Source: Cryobacterium fucosi (GTDB lineage: Bacteria; Actinomycetota; Actinomycetes; Actinomycetales; Microbacteriaceae). Taken from it: a stretch of 64,000 nucleotides of DNA. Below the pieces are notes generated by a model, which was not told the DNA's origin, searched no databases, and saw only the letters and a program-made list of their open reading frames with translations. A program made the translations under genes and the position numbers. Below, in pieces: positions 44,801 through 52,784 of this stretch. Each line of letters opens with the position of its first letter. Positions within the stretch are counted from its first letter, which is position 1. The stretch is from positions 65,653 to 129,652 of the forward strand of contig NZ_SOHH01000056.1 of assembly GCF_004403515.1 (NCBI RefSeq), read 5' to 3'.

Positions 44801-45253
44801 GCCGCCGCTCGCCGGGTACGGCCTCTCGACTTAAGCGAAGCACTCCGCCTGCAACATGTCTCGCTCTCAGGCAGGGCACTTTGGCTGGCATGGATCATTG
44901 GGTCTGATTCAACACGCGAGCGCATACCAGCCCGCCTCGAGCCTGAGATCCGCGACGTGTTTCTGGCCGGAACTTACGACGGACGAGCGGTCGTGAACGC
45001 GGCGAGGTCGACTCGAAAGCTCAAACTAGAAACATTCTTCGGTGCTCGCTTCTCGATGCCCGTTGGAGGTTGGGCAGATCCGGCACACCTCGTCACCATG
45101 CCAATCAAGACCGCTCAGTCAATCCTCGAAAGCCCCGGCGAGTGGCCTGCCGACCTCGTGCAAATCGCAGTGGACAAACTCGGGTCACGTGCCGCCGCTC
45201 GTGCCCGTCCACTCGCGGAGGTTGCGACAAGCAATCGCTGGTTCGAAAGATAG
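41828..45253 (+). CDS. HNH nuclease - NACHT (STAND) NTPase fusion, candidate anti-phage NLR
   Basis: This is a 1141-residue protein; GGAG lies before the ATG. Residues 1-100 are an HNH domain: Cys19 and Cys24 (CALPSC), His49 in GEEAHIRARSAGG, Asn72 and CPTHH at 77-81. A NACHT module follows, with Walker A VGGPGQGKSTVLQYV (about 207-221), Walker B LLALDGLDEVASLPTRER, and VATRPGT, LHLQRLTQGLRLQY and MQLAILLHLLYRR. The C-terminal half is long and helical, suiting a sensor domain. In bacterial NACHT defence proteins the N-terminal effector is activated when the C-terminus recognises a phage product; an HNH effector would cut DNA. It is divergent from the relaxase gene. Confidence 0.85.
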   Translation: MGIKDSARKTLWSRAHDQCALPSCLQALTLDTPTEDGSSTVKVIGEEAHIRARSAGGPRYDREYVDVDGYDNLVLMCPTHHTMIDTMGGAGYTVEALIEIKKRHEKNQSRRAELERTLRAYLGDRFAAEGSVQFQQVDLRGPSVDAMFVDVPVGSRRDGSELAKLLGEIAASAPGDTETLERDSGLVVTGAAQALLHPDWKGHAVLVGGPGQGKSTVLQYVCQFHRARKLGEDGYTAGPTELVRMRATSRFPLRVELRRYAEWATQSPSPLAPKKKRKNQESTNLADNWRSLEEYVIEDIRRHIGANEFSARDLALLLATEPVLLALDGLDEVASLPTRERVVSEITQMRGRLKADAADLMILVATRPGTSLQPLTASNAFPVLHLQRLTQGLRLQYLQKWCEVSRLTPEETTKLQKTFMDSQHVAHVNELASYPMQLAILLHLLYRRQLLPQQRTDLYAEYLKTFLDREQGEDKEPLLADQRRVVEETHAYLGWYLQTKAEEGQSAGSIKRDELRALLQAYLAGRPRAQELADELYSAITDRVLCMVEREDAFEFEVQSLREYFAALHIFENLTPKGNGNSRDDGLNALLERPYWANVCRFFIGNLARGEVRGLSGNFRHVEKRVEPHPLIRSMAVTLLNDRIYDRLTTVEIGEIVDFALGGPGIVFAEDGVLDPAGTPLRLGEDAGRAQAVAHLQSRVLEAPPGSVRSLAEQSLHAHGVAEDDLSGWWWEHFKPTDEWLQTASHLGVLSGLSADRIGRLRDVMDASADLSEWSAELLLNGGYDDNDDPIAHSVVRSLNQGYAETAERLSLGTDAAVLVSCAADVLAGPFVTTQIPAVRTSRLSELAVRVLEGTRALRTDHSRVETDNDWLEYLTAIANIWGDGWVLRRAVSMTPDAVDLALIALRTQNDALTRAGHVEADYRTHKADADWWQEKLKKKTDQTSLALMIIALLTTARSNVIMVLASNLESALANVGPKMFRAIERALHRDAAARRVRPLDLSEALRLQHVSLSGRALWLAWIIGSDSTRERIPARLEPEIRDVFLAGTYDGRAVVNAARSTRKLKLETFFGARFSMPVGGWADPAHLVTMPIKTAQSILESPGEWPADLVQIAVDKLGSRAAARARPLAEVATSNRWFER

Positions 45254-45422
45254 TCAATGAGATTGCACCGTAGCTCTTCGCTTGCGAACTTCGCCGTCAT
45301 GGACACGACGGCCTCCGACACAGACAGCGGCGCGCTGCCAGTGCACCCGCCGGAATGGTCCGTAGAGTCCTCGCAAGGGTTAAAGAGGAAGAACTCGACC
45401 TGTGCCTCTGAGCCGACACGCC

Positions 45423-46514
45423 TCAGTCGTCGAGCCCAAAGGCCGCACTGACCTGCTCGATCGTGAACTGCTGACGCAACTTGGCCGCTGTGTTCTGATT
45501 CGCAAACATTCCAGCCTTCCAGAACCCTTGTTCGCTCGGCACCGTATGGGTCCAATCGATAGGAACAGCCCATTCGGCCACGAGGTCATCGCTGCCGCCC
45601 TCATGCCGGTAATCACCTTCAAGGGGCAACTCCTTCAGTGGGATCTCCACGCCATCCTTGTTCACGACGGCCTCATCAAAGCGTCGCGCTTCGCCCGTCA
45701 CTGTTCCCACGCCCACGTAACCCACCTTCGGGATACAGGCAAAGACGCGGGCACCCGGGGTCAGGTTCTTGAGTGTCTGCGAGAACCACTTGCCGCCACC
45801 GCCAGATACGAAGCCGTATTTCCTGCCGTCTGACCACTGACGCCCACCGGGATGCTCTCCAAAGGAGACGTACCAGTCGGAGCCGTTCCACGGTTCGCGG
45901 GTTTTTGCCTTCCGAGACGAGGAAGCAGTCGACGCCGTCGTCTGCCCATCGTGTTCGACGAGCCAGGTGCGGGCCAGGTAAGAAGCTCCGTTGTCAGTGA
46001 AGTGGCGAAAGAAAACAACATTGATCGGCACGCCGAAGTCCTCGTTGAGGAAGCGCACAATTCGTTCGGTCGCGGGATCAACACTTGCTGCGACGATCGT
46101 GAACACCTGAGAAGCGTTTACCTCCTCGGGTAGCGTCTCGTTGAAGCACTCCGTGAATGCTTCCTCAAGCGCAACCTTCGGCCTGTAGGTCTCAAAGATC
46201 GTCTGGATGTCAGCCCGTCCGAGCGTGGATGCCCACGACCCGTAGTCGAGTGCCTGTGCGGTGACGTCGCGTGGAGTCTTGTCTCGCTTGAGTTCAATGA
46301 CATGCACGGCCGCGGTCTCGTCGAGAGCGAGCAGGTCGATGAAGCCGCCGTGGGCGGTGGAAACTTGCCTGCCGATGATGAGCAGAGTCTCGCCGAGCAT
46401 GGTCGGATCGGACTCGATGTAGGTTTCGAGCTGCGACTCCAGACCGATCGCGGTCGGCACGATGCGGCTCAGCTTGTCACCGTCAGCTCGCCAAAGGCCC
46501 ATCTCTACTGCCAT
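45423..46514 (-). CDS. NucS/DUF91-like PD-(D/E)xK nuclease-type protein
   Basis: This is a 363-residue protein. The N-terminal part has LETYIESDPTMLGETLLIIG, then GGFIDLLALDETAAVHVIEL followed by KRDKTPRDVTAQALDYGSWA. The Asp in FIDLLA, the Glu-x-Lys in VIELKRD and the Gln in AQALDYGSW are the layout of endonucleases of the NucS/DUF91 type. The C-terminal part has GSDWYVSFGEHPGGRQWSDG, GARVFACIPKVGYVGVGTV and a tail FTIEQVSAAFGLDD, suggesting an EVE/PUA-like module. It overlaps the GIY-YIG gene by 10 bases and ends a five-gene operon. Confidence 0.78.
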   Translation of the reverse strand: MAVEMGLWRADGDKLSRIVPTAIGLESQLETYIESDPTMLGETLLIIGRQVSTAHGGFIDLLALDETAAVHVIELKRDKTPRDVTAQALDYGSWASTLGRADIQTIFETYRPKVALEEAFTECFNETLPEEVNASQVFTIVAASVDPATERIVRFLNEDFGVPINVVFFRHFTDNGASYLARTWLVEHDGQTTASTASSSRKAKTREPWNGSDWYVSFGEHPGGRQWSDGRKYGFVSGGGGKWFSQTLKNLTPGARVFACIPKVGYVGVGTVTGEARRFDEAVVNKDGVEIPLKELPLEGDYRHEGGSDDLVAEWAVPIDWTHTVPSEQGFWKAGMFANQNTAAKLRQQFTIEQVSAAFGLDD

Positions 46515-47728
46515 GTCACTTCTCCTCGGCCAAGCCCGACGAGCCGCTGGGTCTGGGCGTCGTAGACGTAGTCCACGATCTCACCAGACACGATCAGCTC
46601 GACGGCCTGGTCGATCACAAAACGTGGGACAACGAACCACTCTGAGGGGTCGTAGTCGCGGCCCTTTCGGTCGATTTGCGTGAGATCGAGACGAACCTCC
46701 GCGAAGACGCGGTGAAGGAGGTTCTCGAACTTCACAACGTTGAGGTTGTACGTCTGGTAGGTCGCCACCACCTCGACTGGTGCCATCAAGTACGTTGGTG
46801 ACTTCTCCGCATTCTGGATCCGCTTATCAACAGCGCCACGGGAGAATCCAATCTTGTGCAGGTGCTCCATGCCAGAGATCTTCGGGTCGTCACTGAGCGA
46901 GCGGAGTACGTAGATGTAACCGCTCGCGACATCGTCACCGTCAAGCACCTCGTCATCGTTCAGCCCAGTCTGGACGATCGCCTGACCGTCCTGCTCGAAG
47001 AGACGGATCGACAGGGACTGACGGTACATAGCCGACTCGGTGCCGTTCTCAAAGATCACGCGCAGACGCTGCTTCTGCTCGGCCTTGCCTCCAACGACCA
47101 TCTCACGAGTCTCACCGACTTCGGCAACGAACAGCATGACTCCATTGAGGACGAAGAATCGTCCCTCAGTCACCGTGCGGAGGCCCTTAAATGGTGCGAG
47201 CCGCATCGTCTTCTCGGCAAGCTCCGTGTGCTTATCTTTGAAGAGATGCTCGAACTGGTCAAAGTCCTGAGCCTTCTTCCGCTTCGCGACCGAATCGATC
47301 TCGCTCGGTGCTTTGCGGATAGGCAGATCCGAAACATCGAGCAGCCCAGACTCATCGGCCAGCAGGTCGAGGTCATCCCCTTCCAAGAGATCATCGAGCG
47401 AGACAGGAGCCTCGGGCGCCTCCAGCAGACCGAATTCGTCGTCCAGCGGCTTCAGCGCGGCAATCTTGTCGTCGTTTGCGAGGATCCCGTCGAGACGGGC
47501 GCCAAGCTTGCGTTCCGCAATCGTGCGGGTCTGCGGATCCGGGACACGACCGTGCGAGCGGCGGAACTCTACGATCTCCAAGAACGCGCGCTCCAGCCGG
47601 TCCGCCGAGGTGACCTTCTTTGCCTTTTCAGGGGCATCGAGGAGACCGTCAACATCGGAATCGAGGATCGCGTCAATGTTTGTGGGGAACGCGAAGTCGA
47701 CCGGCCCGATGCTCATCCCGTCACTCAT
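46505..47728 (-). CDS. T5orf172-type GIY-YIG nuclease family protein
   Basis: This is a 407-residue protein. The first 180 residues are acidic and probably disordered (SLDDLLEGDDLDLLADESGL). The C-terminal domain SGYIYVLRSLSDDPK, HLHKIGFSRGAVDKRIQNAE, VEVVATYQTYNLNVVKFENL, HRVFAEVRLDL matches T5orf172/MUG113 GIY-YIG nucleases, with YIYVL and KIGFS in place of GIY and YIG, the Arg in KRIQNAE and Glu in KFENLLH. It overlaps the helicase gene by four bases. It is the candidate cleaving subunit of the methyltransferase-helicase system. Confidence 0.82.
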   Translation of the reverse strand: MSDGMSIGPVDFAFPTNIDAILDSDVDGLLDAPEKAKKVTSADRLERAFLEIVEFRRSHGRVPDPQTRTIAERKLGARLDGILANDDKIAALKPLDDEFGLLEAPEAPVSLDDLLEGDDLDLLADESGLLDVSDLPIRKAPSEIDSVAKRKKAQDFDQFEHLFKDKHTELAEKTMRLAPFKGLRTVTEGRFFVLNGVMLFVAEVGETREMVVGGKAEQKQRLRVIFENGTESAMYRQSLSIRLFEQDGQAIVQTGLNDDEVLDGDDVASGYIYVLRSLSDDPKISGMEHLHKIGFSRGAVDKRIQNAEKSPTYLMAPVEVVATYQTYNLNVVKFENLLHRVFAEVRLDLTQIDRKGRDYDPSEWFVVPRFVIDQAVELIVSGEIVDYVYDAQTQRLVGLGRGEVTWQ

Positions 47729-49710
47729 TCTTCATCCACCATTTCAGTAGCTCGTTGCGCGGCGGCGCGCTCCTGCTTTTTACGCTGAAGGAACAACAGG
47801 ACTTCGGCGTACCGCTTCTCCGTCGGATCCTCAGAACGCACGTTTGGGCGACCGTTGAGTTTCGCCCACTGCTGAATCTTTGGCCAGGCCGCTAATGCTT
47901 CTTCCTCGGTGATCTCCACCCGGGTCGCGGTGATGGAGTCCTGGATGATCCGCAGCACGGATGGCGTGACCGACTTCGACAACACTTCGAAGGCGCGCTG
48001 GAACGGGTTGACTGAGTCGATGAGGTTGATATTGATGTCGTCGATGTTGACAAACTTCTCGGCCATTTTGATGAACCGTTTGTCGCCGACTTCGCGAACT
48101 TCGCTGTTCTTTATCACCGAGTCCACGACAACCTGCTGACGTAGCTCCTCAACCTGCGACTCATCCAGCTCTGGATACCGCTCACGGATGATCTTCGGGA
48201 TCAACACCTTGTTCGTCGTCTCGGGATCTACCGAGCCCGCTGCGGCTTTCGCGAACGTGTCGTCTTGCAGGATCGTTGCCTTCAGGTCGTTGAGGTCAGT
48301 CTCGATGATCTGCTTGACCCGCTCAGTGGAGGGTTCTTTGAAGCCCTTGATCTTGATGACACCTGGCGCTTGTGCGTCGTCGTCGCCGGTGCGCTTGGTT
48401 TTGAACGTGAAGTTCTGTGCCAGCACCTGCTCCATCAGCAGCGAAGCCGTGATCGCCTTGAGCATGTTATTCACAGACACCTTCACTTCGCCCTGGGAGG
48501 CGTCAGGCTCAGCGATCAGATTCGTAAACTGCGCATGCTCCTTGCCCGCGCTGTCCCGGGTGACACGACCGATGATCTGGATCACCTCAGTCAACGACGC
48601 CCGGTACCCAACCGTGAGCGCGTGCTCGGCAAACGGCCAGTCAAACCCCTCCTTCGCCATACCGAGCGCGAGGATCACGTCCACCGCATCACGGTCCTTG
48701 GATGCGACCGTAGAGAGGTAGTGCAGGGTGTCGGCACGCTTCTTCTGATCCGTGTCATCCACCAGATCCGCGAGAAGAAGGATTTCACCGTTGTCGTTGC
48801 GGCGGATGCTGATGATCCCAGTGTCGGGGTGGGTGGACTCGACGTGACCAATCGAGTCGATGATGAACCCGACCTCTTCAATCTTGTCTTTGGTCGACTC
48901 GCCCGAGTTCACGTTCGGGATATGCACGATCGTCTTCTTATCAAGGTCGAACACCTCACCGATCGCGTCGGTGTAGCGACCCTGGTAGAAGTGGTGACCG
49001 ATGCCGAGCGAGTGCAGGTACTCGTACCCGTTGAGCTGGTCGTAATAGTTGAACGTGACCGGCGTGAAGCGCGCTTCGTCCTCAGCCGAGAGCACCGGCA
49101 CCGAGTCACCGCGGAAGTAGGAGCCGGTCATCGCGACAATGTGCACGTCGGAGCCATTCATAACTTCACGGAGCAGGGCACCGAGACGATTGGTTTCGGT
49201 GTCGGCGGAGACATGGTGGAACTCGTCAATCGCAAGCACCGTGCCGTCGAATGCTGCGGGAGCAAGCTTCTCGAATGCGAACCGCAATGTTGCGTGCGTA
49301 CACACCAGCGTTGTGGCAGAGGAGTCGTTCAGGAAGTCGATAAACGCACCGACCTTGCCCTGCGAGGAGCCCGGGTCGCAGAGATTGTGTTTGGGCTTGA
49401 CGTCCCAGTCGGTGAAGAACCCGAACTTCGTAAGGTTCGTTGAGGAGAACGATGCCCCGATCGAGCGTTCCGGGACGGCAACGATGACCTTTTTGCGGCC
49501 TTGGTTGTAGAGCTTGTCGAGGGCGACGAACATGAGCGCACGCGACTTGCCCGACGCAGGTGGTGCCTTCACGAGGAGGTGCTGGGCGTCGCGCTTCGCG
49601 AAGACGCGCTGCTGCATCTCGCGCATACCCATCGAGTCGATGTTGACCGACGCCTTCGTGCGGGCATAGGTCACATCAACGATGTTGACCGGTTTCTTGA
49701 TCGCGTTCAT
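47725..49710 (-). CDS. DEAD/DEAH-box superfamily 2 helicase
   Basis: This is a 661-residue protein. Walker A is VKAPPASGKSRALMFVALDK at about 47-66. Motif II is VLAIDEFHHVSAD, motif III is IVAMTGSY, and the second RecA domain contains VDVILALGMAKEGFDWPFAE and ASLTEVIQIIGRVTRDSAGK with the arginine finger of motif VI. The organisation is that of restriction-type translocases and helicases. It overlaps both neighbours by four bases, between the methyltransferase gene and the GIY-YIG gene, implying a stoichiometric complex or a coupled pathway. Confidence 0.88.
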   Translation of the reverse strand: MNAIKKPVNIVDVTYARTKASVNIDSMGMREMQQRVFAKRDAQHLLVKAPPASGKSRALMFVALDKLYNQGRKKVIVAVPERSIGASFSSTNLTKFGFFTDWDVKPKHNLCDPGSSQGKVGAFIDFLNDSSATTLVCTHATLRFAFEKLAPAAFDGTVLAIDEFHHVSADTETNRLGALLREVMNGSDVHIVAMTGSYFRGDSVPVLSAEDEARFTPVTFNYYDQLNGYEYLHSLGIGHHFYQGRYTDAIGEVFDLDKKTIVHIPNVNSGESTKDKIEEVGFIIDSIGHVESTHPDTGIISIRRNDNGEILLLADLVDDTDQKKRADTLHYLSTVASKDRDAVDVILALGMAKEGFDWPFAEHALTVGYRASLTEVIQIIGRVTRDSAGKEHAQFTNLIAEPDASQGEVKVSVNNMLKAITASLLMEQVLAQNFTFKTKRTGDDDAQAPGVIKIKGFKEPSTERVKQIIETDLNDLKATILQDDTFAKAAAGSVDPETTNKVLIPKIIRERYPELDESQVEELRQQVVVDSVIKNSEVREVGDKRFIKMAEKFVNIDDININLIDSVNPFQRAFEVLSKSVTPSVLRIIQDSITATRVEITEEEALAAWPKIQQWAKLNGRPNVRSEDPTEKRYAEVLLFLQRKKQERAAAQRATEMVDEE

Positions 49711-52421
49711 TTGCCTATGCCCCTGGTCTTCTTCGCCGGGGCCTTCGCAGCCTCCTCGGCGGTCATACGCTCGTACATAGCGAACAGATCTGAGAGACGC
49801 TGTTCATCGGTCTCATATCCGCGCTTGGAATAGATCGAGTCCACCAGCTCATCCACGGCCGCATGCGCGGCACGTAAATCGGCAGGCATGAGGTCGGGAT
49901 CGTACAGCGTGGCGAGGGTCTGCTCGCAGTGATAGTCGCGCACATCCAGTACTCGCAACGCCGCCATAGTGAGCTGTTCCTTCACCGCATCCGAAAGGGG
50001 CGGCACCGGGAAGTTGTTGTAGACGATCGTGTTCGAGTACTGGTAGTCCTCTCGCATCCGGCCACCGACCGCCCCGGTCCATGCGACATGGGCGCGAGAG
50101 GTCATAAGTGCAAGGACCCATGGCTCCGCATCGTAAATTCCAAAGGCGGACGCGTTGATGACGGTATCCGCATCGAGATAGCCAACCGGGATGTACTCCC
50201 GCCGCTCAGAAGAAACCTTCGGCATGATGATGGCCTCGGTGGGCTTGTATCTAACCTCGCCGAAGCGGTATGGAACCTTAGCCAAAATTTTGGTCGCTGC
50301 CTTTGCGCTGCCGGCACGCATGGAAGCAGTACGTTCGAACCGAGCGCTCAGCTCCGGGATGCTTTTCGCCAGCTGGTAGTCGCGATCAGATACCCAAACA
50401 CAGTACTTATCTTGAGCATTGATGAACTCAACAGAACCCAATATTCTTCGAACGAACGGTTCCGCCTCTGGATGCTTGGAGAGCAGGCGCCCGCGATCCT
50501 CCGGTTCAAGCATCAGATTTCCCCAGTCCGTCCCTTTGGACCCGAAGGTCATGGGCGGCAGCTCTGACAACGGCTTTGATCGAGGCAGCACGAAGACGTT
50601 GTCACCGTCCGAAAGGTAGCCGTTGATATTTCGCGCCTCTAGTTGGAGACCACCAGCGTAAATGTACTTGCCGGAGCTTTCTTTGTTTCGCAGGCAAACC
50701 ACCACGACAGTCACACCAGCATTCCGTTTGGCGTTGTTCTCCCACTTGAACGAGGTGTATACGTATCCAATCTCGATTCCGATTGCAAAGATCATCGGGA
50801 ACATGAGTCCGACTTGCTCGCCCTGAGCGATTGAGTTAGTGCTGACGAATGAGAGTTTTGCGCGAGTACCTTCGATATAGTCAGCACCCTTGACGAACCA
50901 GAGTGACACGTAATCCAGCTTTTTTGAGAACGGTCGCGCGCCAAACACAGGAAAGAAATCAGATTTCTGATCCTTGCTTTGTTCCTTTACCCCCGCGTAC
51001 GGTGGATTCCCAATCAGGTAGATCTCGCCGCCGTCGTTACGGCACACCACATTCCAGTCAACGCGGGTGGCGTTTCCTTGCTGGATCTGCCCGGTCTCCT
51101 TCAGCGGGATGAGCGGGATGGATACACCGAACTTGTCCTTGAACTCACTGTTCATCTGGTGCTTCGCGATCCACAGGGAGAGGATTGCGACCTCGACTGC
51201 GAAGTCGTCGATTTCGATGCCAAAAAAGTTCTCGATGTTGATTTTCGACTCAGCGTAAAGCACCTGATGTCTCTGATCGAGGTCGGCGAGTCGTTCCAGG
51301 ATCGCGTGCTCCACGCGGCGCAATTCCTTGTACGCGATGACGAGGAAGTTGCCTGATCCACACGCGGGATCGAATACCTTGATCGCGCTGATGCGAGTCA
51401 GCAGGGCTTCGAGCTTTTTGGCGGAGTCGAACGCGGTGTCGAACTGCGCCTTGAGTTCATCGAGGAAGAGCGGCTCGATGGTTTTGAGGATGTTCGGCAC
51501 CGACGTGTAGTGCTGACCTAGGTCACTGCGCTTACCCGGGGTAACTATCGCTTGGAACATAGATCCAAAGATGTCGGGGTTGATCTCGCGCCAGATCAGC
51601 GTCCCCGACTCGACCAGCAGTTCGCGAGCCTTCTTCGTGAATCTCGGCACGAACTGCTCGGACGACATCGTAAAAAGGCGCCCGTTGACGTACGGGAACG
51701 CAGCCAGGTGCTTGGGCTTGTCCTCGGCACGCTCTGTGTCGAGCGCCGTAAACAAATCAGTTAGGAATTCGGCGACATCCGACCCGTCGGTTTGCGTGTG
51801 GGAGCCGACGGCGTTGGTGAACTGGTTGTCGTCAAAGATTCCAGTGTCTTCGGCGAAGAAGCAGAAGAGCAGCCGGGTGAAAAAGATGTTGAGCGAGTGT
51901 CGCCCGTTCGGTGCTTCGAGTAGGCCGGGGTTTGCGCCAAGCAGCTCGTCGAAGAGCTTGCCCATCCGTTCAGCAGCTTTAACGTCGGCGTGGGCTTCGG
52001 CGACATACTGTGCCTTCTCCATGCCTGCCCAAGGCAGAAAGAACGTGAAGTGCTGGTCGATCTCCCGAATTGGGAAGCCGATGGTCTCACCGGTCTTCGT
52101 GTCCGTGGCGACCAGTTCTGTGTAGTCGGTGACGATCACAAACCGGGTGTTAAACCGCACCACCGCCGGTGAAGTCTTCAGCTCGTCGATCACCGCGAGC
52201 GGGTCGCCGGGTGTCTCCTTGAAATAGACGACGTTTTTCTGCGCCACCTCGGCCTCTGGATCAACGGCGACATTCAGCGAACCATGGCGCAGACGCGTGA
52301 CGTTGCCCTGCGGCTTCCCATACGCGAGCAGCAGATCGAAAATGAACTCGCGGCCGTAGGAGTCATGACCTCCAAGCGGTGCAACTCGATCCTCGACAGC
52401 TTTGAGGTTCAGCTTTACCAA
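49707..52421 (-). CDS. MmeI/YeeA-like N6-adenine DNA methyltransferase
   Basis: This is a protein of about 904 residues. The SAM-binding motif is KVFDPACGSGNFLVIAYKEL and the catalytic motif is YLIGNPPYAGVKEQSKDQ, the order and spacing of gamma-class N6-adenine methyltransferases. Later NTIVYNNFPVPPL and SNSIAQGEQV-like segments (here STNSIAQGEQVGLMFP) match the target-recognition part of MmeI/YeeA relatives. The start is uncertain. TTG at 52421 (VKLNLKAVEDR) after a GAAGG site is preferred; the frame opens at 52535 inside the upstream HTH gene. No nuclease domain is obvious at the N-terminus, so cleavage must come from a partner. Confidence 0.85.
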   Translation of the reverse strand: MVKLNLKAVEDRVAPLGGHDSYGREFIFDLLLAYGKPQGNVTRLRHGSLNVAVDPEAEVAQKNVVYFKETPGDPLAVIDELKTSPAVVRFNTRFVIVTDYTELVATDTKTGETIGFPIREIDQHFTFFLPWAGMEKAQYVAEAHADVKAAERMGKLFDELLGANPGLLEAPNGRHSLNIFFTRLLFCFFAEDTGIFDDNQFTNAVGSHTQTDGSDVAEFLTDLFTALDTERAEDKPKHLAAFPYVNGRLFTMSSEQFVPRFTKKARELLVESGTLIWREINPDIFGSMFQAIVTPGKRSDLGQHYTSVPNILKTIEPLFLDELKAQFDTAFDSAKKLEALLTRISAIKVFDPACGSGNFLVIAYKELRRVEHAILERLADLDQRHQVLYAESKINIENFFGIEIDDFAVEVAILSLWIAKHQMNSEFKDKFGVSIPLIPLKETGQIQQGNATRVDWNVVCRNDGGEIYLIGNPPYAGVKEQSKDQKSDFFPVFGARPFSKKLDYVSLWFVKGADYIEGTRAKLSFVSTNSIAQGEQVGLMFPMIFAIGIEIGYVYTSFKWENNAKRNAGVTVVVVCLRNKESSGKYIYAGGLQLEARNINGYLSDGDNVFVLPRSKPLSELPPMTFGSKGTDWGNLMLEPEDRGRLLSKHPEAEPFVRRILGSVEFINAQDKYCVWVSDRDYQLAKSIPELSARFERTASMRAGSAKAATKILAKVPYRFGEVRYKPTEAIIMPKVSSERREYIPVGYLDADTVINASAFGIYDAEPWVLALMTSRAHVAWTGAVGGRMREDYQYSNTIVYNNFPVPPLSDAVKEQLTMAALRVLDVRDYHCEQTLATLYDPDLMPADLRAAHAAVDELVDSIYSKRGYETDEQRLSDLFAMYERMTAEEAAKAPAKKTRGIGK

Positions 52422-52476
52422 GGGAGGCCTTCTTTCATGAGGTTCATCACACCAGGGACCACTGACATTGCTGAGA

Positions 52477-52668
52477 TCATTCACTCGCCTCCGGCGCTGC
52501 AGCCCCGCCTCGACGCACCCAGTCGTCAACTTCACTCGCCTGGAACTTCCAGAGCCGCCCGATCTTGTGGGCAGGCATGCCCTTCTCGGCGATCCAGGTG
52601 TAGACGGTGTCCTTGGTGACGCCGAGATGAACAGCGATGTCGTCAGCTGACAGCCACGGTTCGGTCAC
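52477..52668 (-). CDS. Small excisionase-like HTH protein heading the restriction operon
   Basis: This 63-residue protein has WLSADDIAVHLGVTKDTVYT, WIAEKGMPAHKIGRLWKFQA and SEVDDWVRRGG, an HTH_17 winged helix. It lies 55 bp before the methyltransferase start on the same strand. Such small HTH proteins regularly precede restriction or defence operons in mobile elements and probably act as controllers rather than as excisionase. Confidence 0.82.
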   Translation of the reverse strand: MTEPWLSADDIAVHLGVTKDTVYTWIAEKGMPAHKIGRLWKFQASEVDDWVRRGGAAAPEASE

Positions 52669-52784
52669 ATCAGTCCTCCATCTCGGCCCGTGCGGGTCGA
52701 CGTTCCCGATGATACCGGAGTTGTACCTTTTGAGCCGGGTTTATGCGGGCGTGATCCGGGGCCTCGCGCGATGAGACGCAGACC

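Noticed and set aside
48265-49443. 392-residue plus-strand frame opposite the SF2 helicase
   Set aside because: It is a Val/Arg/Asp-rich mirror of helicase codons; the minus strand has all helicase motifs and operon overlaps.
45423-52668. The operon as DISARM, BREX or type I restriction
   Set aside because: No DrmB/DUF1998 or PLD protein, no BrxC/PglZ-type genes and no HsdS specificity subunit are present. The methyltransferase is of the MmeI/YeeA type.
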